Notes: generated from the letters alone by a model not told the origin. 6,416 bases of DNA from an uncultured Thermomicrobiales bacterium (GCA_937891245.1 CALAGB010000499.1:1-6416); one strand, 5' to 3'; shown: positions 1 to 6,250, counted from the first letter of the stretch. Translations and numbers: made by a program.

Positions 1-1
1 C

Positions 2-352
2 GGTGACGCGGGCGAGCGCCTGGCGGAGCGGCGACTAGTTGGGCTGGGCTGGACCATCATCGAGCGAAAATGGCGCGTACGCGGCGGTGAAATCGATCTG
101 ATCGCGCTGGATGGCGACGAACTCGTGTTCATCGAGGTGAAGACCCGTCGTGGTCATCCGCGAGGCAGCGCCGAAGAAGCCGTTGACGGTCGTAAAGCGG
201 CCCGGTTGCTCGCATTGGGCGAACTGTACATCGGCGAACACCCTGAATACGCCGAATGCGTTTGGCGCGTCGATGTCGTCGCGATCACGCTTGACTCACG
301 CGGTGGGATCGAACGCTATAGTCACTTGCGCAACGCCTGTGTCAGTGGCTAA
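2..352 (+). CDS. YraN/UPF0102 family nuclease-fold protein, 5' end missing
   Basis: This reading frame is open from the left edge, so the start codon lies outside the window; 116 residues are present. YraN proteins are usually about 115-130 residues, so only about ten N-terminal residues are probably missing. The visible part begins with the family's opening GERLAERRL helix, followed by a GGEIDLIA strand (residues 28-35) and LVFIEVKTR (residues 41-49). E30, D32 and the E45-V-K47 triplet form the D/E...ExK pattern of the restriction-endonuclease-like fold. The family is widespread and often sits near rnhB. Its cellular role is poorly defined, with DNA processing or repair suspected from the fold. 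The stop codon is 27 bp before the MoaB-type gene, with no terminator visible, so the two may share a transcript. The family call is firm; the function is not. Confidence 0.88.
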   Translation, partial: GDAGERLAERRLVGLGWTIIERKWRVRGGEIDLIALDGDELVFIEVKTRRGHPRGSAEEAVDGRKAARLLALGELYIGEHPEYAECVWRVDVVAITLDSRGGIERYSHLRNACVSG

Positions 353-379
353 CGACGAGCGAAACAGAGGAGTCGAAGC

Positions 380-889
380 ATGAGCCAGTCGGTTGAAGAA
401 CACCGAGCCGCAGCGCCCGATCATGTCCGTTGCGCCGTTGTGACGGTAAGTGACACTCGAACAGTAGAAACTGATCGATCGGGACAGCTCATCCAGAGCC
501 AGCTTTCCTCGGCTGGACATAAGATCGTCAACTATCGGATCGTGAAGGACGAGCCTGCGCAGATCGACACCGTGCTCACCGAGTTGATCGGACGAGACGA
601 TTGCGATGCGGTGATCTTCAACGGTGGTACCGGCATCGCCCGGCGGGACACGACATACGATACGATTAGCCGCCGGCTGGAAAAACAACTTGATGGCTTC
701 GGCGAACTCTTCCGTTCATTGAGCTATGCCGAAATCGGCGCGGCGGCGATTCTCACGCGCGCGACGGCCGGAGTCGTTGGCGGAACCGTCGTTTTCCTGA
801 CACCCGGCTCAACCAACGCAGTGGGGCTGGCACTGGAGAAACTCATCATCCCCGAGATCGCACACGTCGTCTTCGAAATGCGTAAGTAG
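380..889 (+). CDS. moaB: MoaB/Mog family molybdenum cofactor biosynthesis protein
   Basis: This 169-residue protein has the length and motif order of single-domain MoaB/Mog proteins, which bind molybdopterin. MogA-type members adenylate molybdopterin before molybdenum insertion; bacterial MoaB is a close relative whose exact step is less certain. Visible motifs are TVSDTR (22-27) with D32-x-SG (34-35), the NGGTG loop (81-85) followed by R89-D90, the long GFGELFRSLSY...EIG block (106-120), and a PGS turn (142-144). The usual SRA-x-AG reads TRATAG here (126-131), a mild change. Start choice is supported by AGAGGAG at 366-372, 7 nt before the ATG. The protein is cytosolic, with no signal or membrane segment. 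moaA lies about 4.3 kb downstream, separated by unrelated genes. Whether this copy acts as MoaB or MogA cannot be told from sequence alone. Confidence 0.9.
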   Translation: MSQSVEEHRAAAPDHVRCAVVTVSDTRTVETDRSGQLIQSQLSSAGHKIVNYRIVKDEPAQIDTVLTELIGRDDCDAVIFNGGTGIARRDTTYDTISRRLEKQLDGFGELFRSLSYAEIGAAAILTRATAGVVGGTVVFLTPGSTNAVGLALEKLIIPEIAHVVFEMRK

Positions 890-924
890 TGACGTTCAAA
901 TTAGCCAGAAGACCCGCGCGGCTC

Positions 925-933
925 TGATATCAT
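925..933 (+). promoter_or_regulatory. Candidate extended -10 promoter element for hisS
   Basis: TGA followed by TATCAT (928-933) matches the extended -10 pattern TGnTATAAT with one mismatch in the hexamer. No good -35 hexamer is seen 16-18 bp upstream, which is tolerated for extended -10 promoters. It would give a leader of roughly 40 nt before the hisS ATG. It lies in the 89-bp gap after the MoaB-type gene, in which no terminator was seen, so read-through into hisS is also possible. Confidence 0.4.
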
Positions 934-978
934 GGTTCGCGCCGTGATGCTCGAGCTTCGCGTTGGAAGGATCAGTTC

Positions 979-2322
979 ATGCCGAATGAAGGTGGTGGCA
1001 GCCGGTTGCGCCGGCCGCAAGTGCTCAAGGGGATGCGTGATTTTCCACCCGATCAAATGCTCGTTCGCCAGCACGTCATCGAGTCGTTCCGAACCGTGTT
1101 CGAGCGCTACGGCTTCGAGCCGATCGATACTCCGGTCATCGAATACCTTGAAACACTCACCGGCAAGTACGGTGAAGACGAGAAGCTGATCTACCACTTC
1201 GAGGACCACGGCGGACGCGAGGTGGGTCTGCGCTACGATCTCACGGTGCCGCTGTCGCGCTTCATCGCGACGCATCGCCACGAACTGACCTTTCCGTTCA
1301 AGCGCTATCACATCGCCCCGGTCTTTCGTGCCGACCGGCCCCAACGCGGGCGCTATCGCGAATTCTGGCAGTGCGACGTCGACTCGGTCGGCACCACGTC
1401 GATGCTGGCTGACGCGGAGGCGGTCATGGTCTGGATGGATGCGCTCGCGGCCGTCAAGATGCCGAACTATGTCGTACAGATCAACCATCGCAAGCTGTTG
1501 CAGAGCCTCGCGACCTACGCTGGGGTAGCAGCGGAAAAGACGTCGACAATCCACCGCGCCATCGACAAACTGGACAAGATTGGCCGTGAAGGCGTCAAAG
1601 ACGAGATGCTGCGGCATGAGATTACGCCGGAAGCCGCTGAACGCGTGCTCGACCTGGTGGCGTTGAACGGTCCGGCGATCGAGGTCCTGAGTGAATTGCG
1701 TGCTCGTTTGAGCGATATCCCGATGGCGCAGGAAGGGATCGCTGACCTCGAATCGCTCTTTGACTACCTCTCCGCGATGTCAGCCGACACGCGACATTAC
1801 GCGCTCAATCTTGCGCTGGCACGCGGACTCGATTACTACACCGGGCCTGTCTTCGAGGCGCAGGTGAAGGAACCGAGCATTGGTTCGCTCGGTGGCGGTG
1901 GTCGCTATGATGGCCTGATCGGAATGTTCACCGGTGAAGATCTGCCGGCGACCGGTTCATCGTTGGGCGTCGAGCGCATCGTTGATGTTATCCAGGAACT
2001 CGGCCTGGTTGAACCGCGTGGCAGCGTTTCCGACGTGTTGGTGACGCTCTTCAACGAGGAGATGATCGGACCGTCGCTCGGTCTGGTCATGGCGTTACGG
2101 CGCGCCGAGGTGAATGCCGAGATTTATCTGGATGCTCGGCGTGACCTCCGTCGCCAACTCCAGTACGCCGATAAGCGTGGCATACCGGTGGTAGCCTTCT
2201 TAGGGCCGGACGAAGTCGCCCAGGGCAAAGTCAATCTCCGTCGTATCGCGACGGGCGAGCAGGTGACCGTCGATCAGACGGAAATCGCGGCGGCGGTGAC
2301 GCGCCTGTTGAGCGACGACTGA
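979..2322 (+). CDS. hisS: Histidine--tRNA ligase (class II)
   Basis: Charges tRNA-His with histidine in the cytosol. The 447-residue protein shows the whole HisRS layout: KGMRDF (17-22), the RYDLTVPLSRF block (85-95), motif 2 FRADRPQRGRYREF (116-129) leading into WQCDVDSVG, the HisA motif LARGLDYYTG (280-289), the HisB motif GGGGRYDGL (305-313), motif 3 GSSLGVERI (326-334) and a C-terminal anticodon-binding domain from about residue 352. By alignment with E. coli HisRS, R117, Q131, D135 and R282 sit at histidine/ATP-binding positions; D135 replaces the Glu usual in E. coli-type enzymes. QCD-x-D and GRYDGLIGMF resemble the eukaryotic/Bacteroidetes-type branch. GGAAGGA at 965-971, 7 nt before the ATG, supports the start. 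No T-box leader is seen. The gene probably has its own promoter in the 89-bp upstream gap. Confidence 0.97.
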   Translation: MPNEGGGSRLRRPQVLKGMRDFPPDQMLVRQHVIESFRTVFERYGFEPIDTPVIEYLETLTGKYGEDEKLIYHFEDHGGREVGLRYDLTVPLSRFIATHRHELTFPFKRYHIAPVFRADRPQRGRYREFWQCDVDSVGTTSMLADAEAVMVWMDALAAVKMPNYVVQINHRKLLQSLATYAGVAAEKTSTIHRAIDKLDKIGREGVKDEMLRHEITPEAAERVLDLVALNGPAIEVLSELRARLSDIPMAQEGIADLESLFDYLSAMSADTRHYALNLALARGLDYYTGPVFEAQVKEPSIGSLGGGGRYDGLIGMFTGEDLPATGSSLGVERIVDVIQELGLVEPRGSVSDVLVTLFNEEMIGPSLGLVMALRRAEVNAEIYLDARRDLRRQLQYADKRGIPVVAFLGPDEVAQGKVNLRRIATGEQVTVDQTEIAAAVTRLLSDD

Positions 2323-2345
2323 ACGTCACACGGTGGGCGGCTCGT

Positions 2346-2363
2346 CGGATTGGGACCAATCCG
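2346..2363. repeat. Perfect 8-bp inverted repeat between hisS and the deazaflavin-family gene
   Basis: The arms CGGATTGG (2346-2353) and CCAATCCG (2356-2363) are exact reverse complements separated by GA. As RNA this would fold with a 7-bp stem and a 4-nt loop. No T-run follows, so it is a poor intrinsic terminator for hisS. The near-continuous dyad is more like a DNA-binding site, for example for a regulator of the gene starting at 2420, but no clear promoter was found next to it. Confidence 0.45.
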
Positions 2364-2419
2364 GATGTCCGCTCCGGGTGGGCAACCAATTTGATTGCTC
2401 TTGTCATTGAGGAGATTCG

Positions 2420-2839
2420 ATGCCTGAAGTGCACGACCGGAATCGTCAGACGATTGAAGAGTTCCGGGCCAATAAGGGACAGGTCGGCGGTATCTGGGAA
2501 GGGCGCCCCTTACTGTTGCTCACAACGACGGGCGCCAAGAGCGGTGAGCAGCGGATAAAGCCGATGATGTACATGCGTGAGGACGATCGCCTGTATGTCT
2601 TCGCCTCGAAAGCCGGCGCGCCAACCAACCCTGATTGGTATTTCAACGTGCTTGCCCATCCAGCCGTCGTTGTCGAGATCGGCGACCGGCACCACTCGGC
2701 TACCGCCAAACCCGTGACCGGCAGGGAGCGCGATGAGATCTACGCGCGCTGGTCGGAGCAGAATCCGCAGTTTCGTGTCTACCAAGAGAAGACCACTCGC
2801 GTCATTCCTGTGATCGAATTGGAAGTGCAGGACGCATAG
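2420..2839 (+). CDS. Nitroreductase family deazaflavin-dependent oxidoreductase (Ddn-like)
   Basis: This 139-residue protein has the features of the small split-barrel Ddn family (FDOR-A type), whose characterised members use reduced cofactor F420 to reduce quinones, nitroimidazoles or other substrates. Visible family landmarks are the N-terminal NRQTIEEFR-x-NKG helix (8-20), LLLLTTTGAKSG (31-42) with the following RIKPMMYM strand, the cofactor-loop stretch SKAGAPTNPDWYFNVLAHP (63-81), and a C-terminal YQEKTTRVIPVIEL segment (121-134). Length is typical. GAGGAG at 2409-2414 lies 5 nt before the ATG. The substrate cannot be predicted, and use of F420 is inferred from the family; no F420 synthesis genes are in the window. 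The gene stands alone on its strand and converges on the glycosyltransferase with 7 bp between stop codons, leaving no room for an intergenic terminator. Confidence 0.9.
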   Translation: MPEVHDRNRQTIEEFRANKGQVGGIWEGRPLLLLTTTGAKSGEQRIKPMMYMREDDRLYVFASKAGAPTNPDWYFNVLAHPAVVVEIGDRHHSATAKPVTGRERDEIYARWSEQNPQFRVYQEKTTRVIPVIELEVQDA

Positions 2840-2846
2840 TCGGGCG

Positions 2847-4118
2847 CTAATCGTCGGATGATGTGCGGCCCGCCGGACTGGGCGTGATCTGCGCGCCCGG
2901 TTCGGGTGAACGGTGTGCGAGAACGCGATCGTAAACGGTGAGCAGTTCGTGGACACGGGCGTCCCACGAGAGCGCTTCGACAGCGTGCGCGCGCAGCGCC
3001 GTGCCGAGCGCTCGGCCGCGTTCCGGTTCGCAGAGAAGATCGATCACTTTTGCGGCGAAGTCATCTTCGTCGCCCGAACGTGCATAGATGCCGAGATCTC
3101 CCAGAATTTCGCGATTCGGTTCAGCGTCGAAGGCGACGACCGGCAGCCCCATCGCCATGTAGTTGTAAATCTTGCCGTTGCCCTCGGTCAGCGACATCTT
3201 GGGCGCGACCGCGATATCGCCGAGCGCCAGATAACGGTGCGCCTCCGGATACGATATGCGTCCGGGGAAGCTGACACGAGCGCCAAGTCCAAGCTGTTCC
3301 GCCTGATGTTGATACTGCTCGACTCCAGGGAACCCCATCAGCAGAAAAAACGCATTCGGCCGGGCGTCGGCAATCGTGCGAGCCGCCCGTAACAACAGAT
3401 CCGAGCCCTGGTACGGGGCAAGCAGCCCAAGATAGACGATTACCTGGCTGTTGTCCGGAATGCCGAGGCAGCGCCGAAGCTCGATTCGCTCGGCCGGCGC
3501 CAGCGCATCCGGCGCGAAGCGCTCGGTATCGACGGCGTCGAGGACGGTCACGAGTTCGGTCGATCGCTGGCTTTGCATGAGCCGAAGTCGGGCATTATCA
3601 CTGCTGGTGATGATCGTGTTCGGCAGGCGATTGATGCGTCGTTCGAGTCGCCGGAGCCAGGGGAGGAGCGCACCGTCGTGCTTAATGAAGCCGTGGTCGA
3701 GCATCTCCTCGGTCAGACTCCCCTGGTAGTCGAAAATGAGCGGGCGCCGCATCAGGCGTGCAAGAGTTCCGCCGATGAGCGCGCCCTCATGCAAGTGGGC
3801 GTGGATGAGGTCGGGCTTGAACTTGAGCGCGGTGCGCAGCGAGGTGACGGACAGCGCGGCATCGAGATAGAGCTTATGGCGCGATGAACCGACGATAACG
3901 CGTTTCCTCCAGGGAACATCGATCGAACGGCGAATAATCATCCCCGGTATGTCGTTACCATTATGATAGGTGCAGACAATAACCCGATGACCGTACCGGG
4001 TCAGCGCGCGCACCTCTTCAAGGATACGGACGTGGCAACCGTAATCGGCAAAATACGACGTCGGCGCGATCATCAAAATGCGCAGTTGACGTCGCTTGCT
4101 GGCGAGATCTGGATTCAA
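2847..4118 (-). CDS. Glycosyltransferase family 4 protein (GT-B fold)
   Basis: A 423-residue glycosyltransferase without signal peptide or clear membrane helix. The N-terminal Rossmann domain begins LRILMIAPTSYFADYGCHVRILEE (12-35), with the glycine-poor acceptor-side loop, and contains PDLIHAHLHEG (102-112). The donor domain starts near residue 225 with VIVYLGLLAPYQGSDLLL and includes FPGRISYPE (284-292), LGDIAVAP (299-306) and GKIYNYMAMGLPVVAFD (315-331). The usual GT4 Arg and Lys of the phosphate-binding GRL...KG stretch appear as Leu and Gln, and the second Glu of the EX7E motif appears as Asn319. The last 22 residues are rich in Pro and Ser and probably disordered. A TTG start is chosen because GGGAGGGAG lies 9 nt upstream; the first ATG is at codon 16, inside the first beta strand. 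Acceptor and sugar are unknown. It is divergent from a PIG-L deacetylase, which hints at a shared pathway. Confidence 0.88.
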   Translation of the reverse strand: MNPDLASKRRQLRILMIAPTSYFADYGCHVRILEEVRALTRYGHRVIVCTYHNGNDIPGMIIRRSIDVPWRKRVIVGSSRHKLYLDAALSVTSLRTALKFKPDLIHAHLHEGALIGGTLARLMRRPLIFDYQGSLTEEMLDHGFIKHDGALLPWLRRLERRINRLPNTIITSSDNARLRLMQSQRSTELVTVLDAVDTERFAPDALAPAERIELRRCLGIPDNSQVIVYLGLLAPYQGSDLLLRAARTIADARPNAFFLLMGFPGVEQYQHQAEQLGLGARVSFPGRISYPEAHRYLALGDIAVAPKMSLTEGNGKIYNYMAMGLPVVAFDAEPNREILGDLGIYARSGDEDDFAAKVIDLLCEPERGRALGTALRAHAVEALSWDARVHELLTVYDRVLAHRSPEPGAQITPSPAGRTSSDD

Positions 4119-4127
4119 ACGGCCGAT

Positions 4128-4136
4128 CTCCCTCCC
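4128..4136 (-). promoter_or_regulatory. Shine-Dalgarno sequence that fixes a TTG start for the glycosyltransferase
   Basis: Read on the minus strand this is GGGAGGGAG, 9 nt before the TTG at 4118-4116. It is the strongest ribosome-binding site near the gene. The next candidate start, the ATG at codon 16 (about 4073), would delete the beginning of the first Rossmann strand. Confidence 0.7.
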
Positions 4137-4229
4137 GGCTGTCGATTGTACGCGCTCGGCTCCGTCCGCGTCGTCCGTTTATCGAACGGGCGAGTGTCGC
4201 CTTCGGCATCGAGGGCTTGACGGGAATCG

Positions 4230-4257
4230 TTGTCTACCCAATATTCATTGAGAGAAT
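4230..4257 (+). promoter_or_regulatory. Candidate promoter for the PIG-L deacetylase gene
   Basis: A -35-like TTGTCT (4230-4235) is separated by 16 bp from GAGAAT (4252-4257), which is preceded by TGA (4249-4251) as in extended -10 promoters. The stretch 4246-4258 matches the proposed moaA promoter at 5083-5095 in 12 of 13 bases, which supports the -10 placement. The core promoter lies inside the inverted repeat at 4237-4263. It would give a leader of about 33 nt. A second -35-like TTGACG at 4217-4222 is an alternative. Confidence 0.4.
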
Positions 4258-4263
4258 ATTGGG
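4237..4263. promoter_or_regulatory. Perfect 10-bp inverted repeat, candidate operator between divergent genes
   Basis: The arms CCCAATATTC (4237-4246) and GAATATTGGG (4254-4263) are exact reverse complements with a 7-nt ATTGAGA centre. With one bulged A (4236) the match continues for three more bases on each side (TCT / AGA). It is AT-rich against GC-rich surroundings and sits in the 178-bp gap between the minus-strand glycosyltransferase and the plus-strand deacetylase, overlapping the candidate promoter. This is the usual position and symmetry for a dimeric repressor site. It could also act as a hairpin in a longer transcript, but no T-run follows on either strand. No regulator gene is in the window. 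Confidence 0.6.
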
Positions 4264-4296
4264 AGACGCTGTAGTGAGGGAGTTCTGGGACTGAAC

Positions 4297-4992
4297 ATGG
4301 AAAACGAAGAGTATCAAACTATTATGCTCGTTGTCGCCCATCCGGACGACATGGAATTCAGTTCCGCCGCGACCGTTGCCAAGTTTGCCAAAGAGGGGCG
4401 CCGGGTCATCCTGGTGCAGTCAACTTCGGGCGACAAGGGAACGGCGCGCACCGATATCAGTTCTGAAGATCTGGCGGCGCTGCGCGAAAGTGAAGAGCGC
4501 GAAGCCTGCCGAAGGCTTGGCGTCAACGACATCGTCTTCTTGCGGCTGCATGACGGCGAATTGATGCCCGATCTCAATTTCCGCGAGAAGGTTGTGCGGC
4601 AGATCCGGACGTTCAAGCCGGATGTCGTGATTACCCACGACCCGTTCCGCCCCTATTCTCTGCATCCCGATCATCGGGCAGTCGGAATTACGACGGTTGA
4701 TTCCGTCTATCCGACGGCGCGCGATCCGCTCTATTTCCCGGAACACCTCGAGGCCGGACTGGAGCCACACAAAGTCGCCGAGCTCTGGCTCTTCGGGGCG
4801 GAATATCCTGATCGCTACATCGACATCACCGAAACCTTCCCGCTCAAAATCGAAGCGCTGAAGGCGCATCAGAGCCAAGTTGGTGCCGCCGAGACGCTGG
4901 AAGAACGACTGCGCGAGCGGGCGAAAGAGGTCGGCGCGGCGCAGGATATCCCGCTGGCCGAGGCGTTCAAAGTCATCAAGATGCGGCGTTGA
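4297..4992 (+). CDS. PIG-L/LmbE family deacetylase
   Basis: A 231-residue zinc-dependent deacetylase of the PIG-L/LmbE superfamily, whose known members remove acetyl groups from GlcNAc conjugates (for example MshB in mycothiol and BshB in bacillithiol synthesis) or from antibiotics. The zinc site is visible: AHPDD (14-18, with H15 and D18 as expected ligands and D17 as likely base) and HPDH (123-126) in the SLHPDHRAVG stretch. The family's EEREACRRLGV helix (66-76), LRLHDGEL (82-89) and FKPDVVITHDP (106-116) are also present. Length is typical and no signal peptide is seen, so it acts in the cytosol. The ATG at 4297 is the first in-frame start after a stop at 4249; its ribosome site is weak (GGGA at 6 nt, or GAGGGAG at 14 nt). 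The substrate is unknown. The divergent glycosyltransferase suggests a glycoconjugate substrate. Confidence 0.93.
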   Translation: MENEEYQTIMLVVAHPDDMEFSSAATVAKFAKEGRRVILVQSTSGDKGTARTDISSEDLAALRESEEREACRRLGVNDIVFLRLHDGELMPDLNFREKVVRQIRTFKPDVVITHDPFRPYSLHPDHRAVGITTVDSVYPTARDPLYFPEHLEAGLEPHKVAELWLFGAEYPDRYIDITETFPLKIEALKAHQSQVGAAETLEERLRERAKEVGAAQDIPLAEAFKVIKMRR

Positions 4993-5065
4993 GCAGCCAG
5001 CGATCAGAGTTCGAGACGAACAGGCAACAGTTGTCAACGAGGTCGATCGGCTCTTAACTCGCGGC

Positions 5066-5094
5066 TTGTGGCCGGCAGTGCTCATTGATAGAAT
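5066..5094 (+). promoter_or_regulatory. Candidate extended -10 promoter for moaA
   Basis: TTGTGG (5066-5071) and TAGAAT (5089-5094) are separated by 17 bp, and TGA directly before the -10 hexamer makes it an extended -10. TAGAAT differs from consensus at one base. It lies in the 195-bp gap after the deacetylase gene and predicts a leader of about 87 nt. This is the best promoter match in the window. Confidence 0.55.
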
Positions 5095-5126
5095 AGGTCA
5101 ACGAAGCAAACCGCCTGCAATGATTT

Positions 5127-5141
5127 CCGAGCCCGGCTCGG
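5127..5141 (+). repeat. GC-rich hairpin in the predicted moaA leader
   Basis: The arms CCGAGC and GCTCGG are exact reverse complements around a CCG loop, and the outer TTCC/GGAA bases could extend the stem around a bulge. It lies about 46 nt before the moaA ATG. No T-run follows, so it is not a standard attenuator. Its role, if any, is unknown. Confidence 0.35.
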
Positions 5142-5187
5142 GTGGAATGAAAACGCAGCTTTACGGCTGGCTGGCAAGGGGTTTCTC

Positions 5188-6237
5188 ATGATCGCACTGC
5201 CGATCGCCGTTCCCACCGCACAGGACGAACGTGCGATTCCGCAGGCCGGCGAGCGGTTGACACGCGATGCCTACGGCCGGCCGATGACGTATCTCCGTAT
5301 TTCACTCACCGACCGGTGTAATTTGCGCTGCGTCTACTGCATGCCTGCTATCGGCATGAAGTTCGCGCCGCGCGACGAGTTGCTCACCGACGATGAGCTT
5401 CTGGCCGTTGTGCGCGCTTCGGCCAAGATCGGCTTCAGCAAGATGCGCCTGACCGGCGGAGAGCCGACCGTGCGGCCGCACGTCGCCGATATCGTTCGTG
5501 AGATCGCACATACGCCGGGCGTTGATGACGTCGCGATGACGACCAACGGCCTGCTCCTGGCGCGCCTGGCGCAGGATCTGAAAGACGCCGGGCTGAAGCG
5601 GGTCAATGTCAGCATCGATTCGCTCCAGGGCGATCGCTTCACCGCGATCACGCGCGGCGGCAAGATCGAGAAGGTCTGGGCCGGCATCGAAGCGGCCGAG
5701 GCCGCCGGGCTCAGTCCAATTAAGCTGAACGCCGTCGTCGTCCGCGGTCAGAATGATGACGAAGTAGGCGATCTCGCTGCCCTGACGCTGACACATCCCT
5801 GGCAGGTTCGTTTTATCGAAGTGATGCCGCTAGAAGGCGTCGGCACCGTCCACGACGAAGGTCTGGTCACGACCGCCGAGACGATCGAACTGATCGAACG
5901 CGACCATGGCGAATTGGAGCCGCTGGAAGCGCCGCTCGGCGATCCGGCGCGTGTCTATCGGCTGCCGGGTTCGATCGGGACGATCGGCTTTATCTCACCG
6001 GTTAGCCAGCCATTCTGCTCGTTCTGCAACCGGATTCGTCTGACCGCCGACGGCAAGCTGCGGCTCTGCCTGCTGCGCAACGACGAGGTTGATGTGCGCG
6101 ACATCCTTCGCGGTGGAGGCGACGAGAACGACCTGATCGAACAGATTCGCTATGGTGTCTGGCGCAAGCCGTGGGGTCATGGCCTGGCGGAAGGCGATCG
6201 CAACACCGGCCGCGGAATGAGCCAAATCGGCGGCTAA
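5188..6237 (+). CDS. moaA: GTP 3',8-cyclase MoaA (radical SAM)
   Basis: Catalyses the first step of molybdenum cofactor synthesis, turning GTP into 3',8-cyclo-GTP with S-adenosylmethionine; MoaC then forms cyclic pyranopterin. The 349-residue protein is close to the usual length of about 330-350. The radical SAM cluster motif is CNLRCVYC (C44, C48, C51), followed by GGEP (90-93) for SAM binding, TTNG (118-121) and the NVSIDSL strand (140-146). The second, GTP-binding 4Fe-4S cluster is given by C277, C280 and C294. The C-terminal GG tail needed for catalysis is present (MSQIGG, usually MSxIGG). AAGGGG at 5176-5181, 6 nt before the ATG, supports the start. It appears to be a single-gene transcript between the 5066-5094 promoter candidate and the terminator at 6251. 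MoaC, MoaD and MoaE are not in the window. Confidence 0.97.
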   Translation: MIALPIAVPTAQDERAIPQAGERLTRDAYGRPMTYLRISLTDRCNLRCVYCMPAIGMKFAPRDELLTDDELLAVVRASAKIGFSKMRLTGGEPTVRPHVADIVREIAHTPGVDDVAMTTNGLLLARLAQDLKDAGLKRVNVSIDSLQGDRFTAITRGGKIEKVWAGIEAAEAAGLSPIKLNAVVVRGQNDDEVGDLAALTLTHPWQVRFIEVMPLEGVGTVHDEGLVTTAETIELIERDHGELEPLEAPLGDPARVYRLPGSIGTIGFISPVSQPFCSFCNRIRLTADGKLRLCLLRNDEVDVRDILRGGGDENDLIEQIRYGVWRKPWGHGLAEGDRNTGRGMSQIGG

Positions 6238-6250
6238 CAAACACGAATCG

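Noticed and set aside
901..1617. Minus-strand 238-codon open frame opposite hisS
   Set aside because: It lies antisense to the clear hisS coding region, has no recognisable motif, and is the kind of shadow frame GC-rich genes produce.
2841..2899. Possible hairpin CGGGCGC / GCGCCCG as a terminator for the convergent genes
   Set aside because: The arms are about 45 nt apart, lie mostly in the glycosyltransferase coding end and lack a T-run, so chance pairing in GC-rich DNA is likely.
4018..4209. Small minus-strand frame running from the divergent gap into the glycosyltransferase
   Set aside because: Arg-rich composition typical of a shadow frame. It overlaps the real gene's start and lacks motifs.
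2847..4992. Naming the pair BshA/BshB or MshA/MshB
   Set aside because: The glycosyltransferase N-terminus (APTSYFADYGCHVRI) does not show the signatures I expect of either enzyme, and no ligase gene is present.
4420..5085. Minus-strand 221-codon open frame opposite the PIG-L gene
   Set aside because: It overlaps the zinc-site-bearing deacetylase almost fully and shows no protein family features.
5101..5187. Calling a Moco riboswitch in the moaA leader
   Set aside because: I could not lay the conserved stems of the known motif onto this leader by eye; only one short hairpin is clear.
5302..5796. Minus-strand 164-codon open frame opposite moaA
   Set aside because: Shadow of moaA, covering its first Fe-S motif; no family resemblance.
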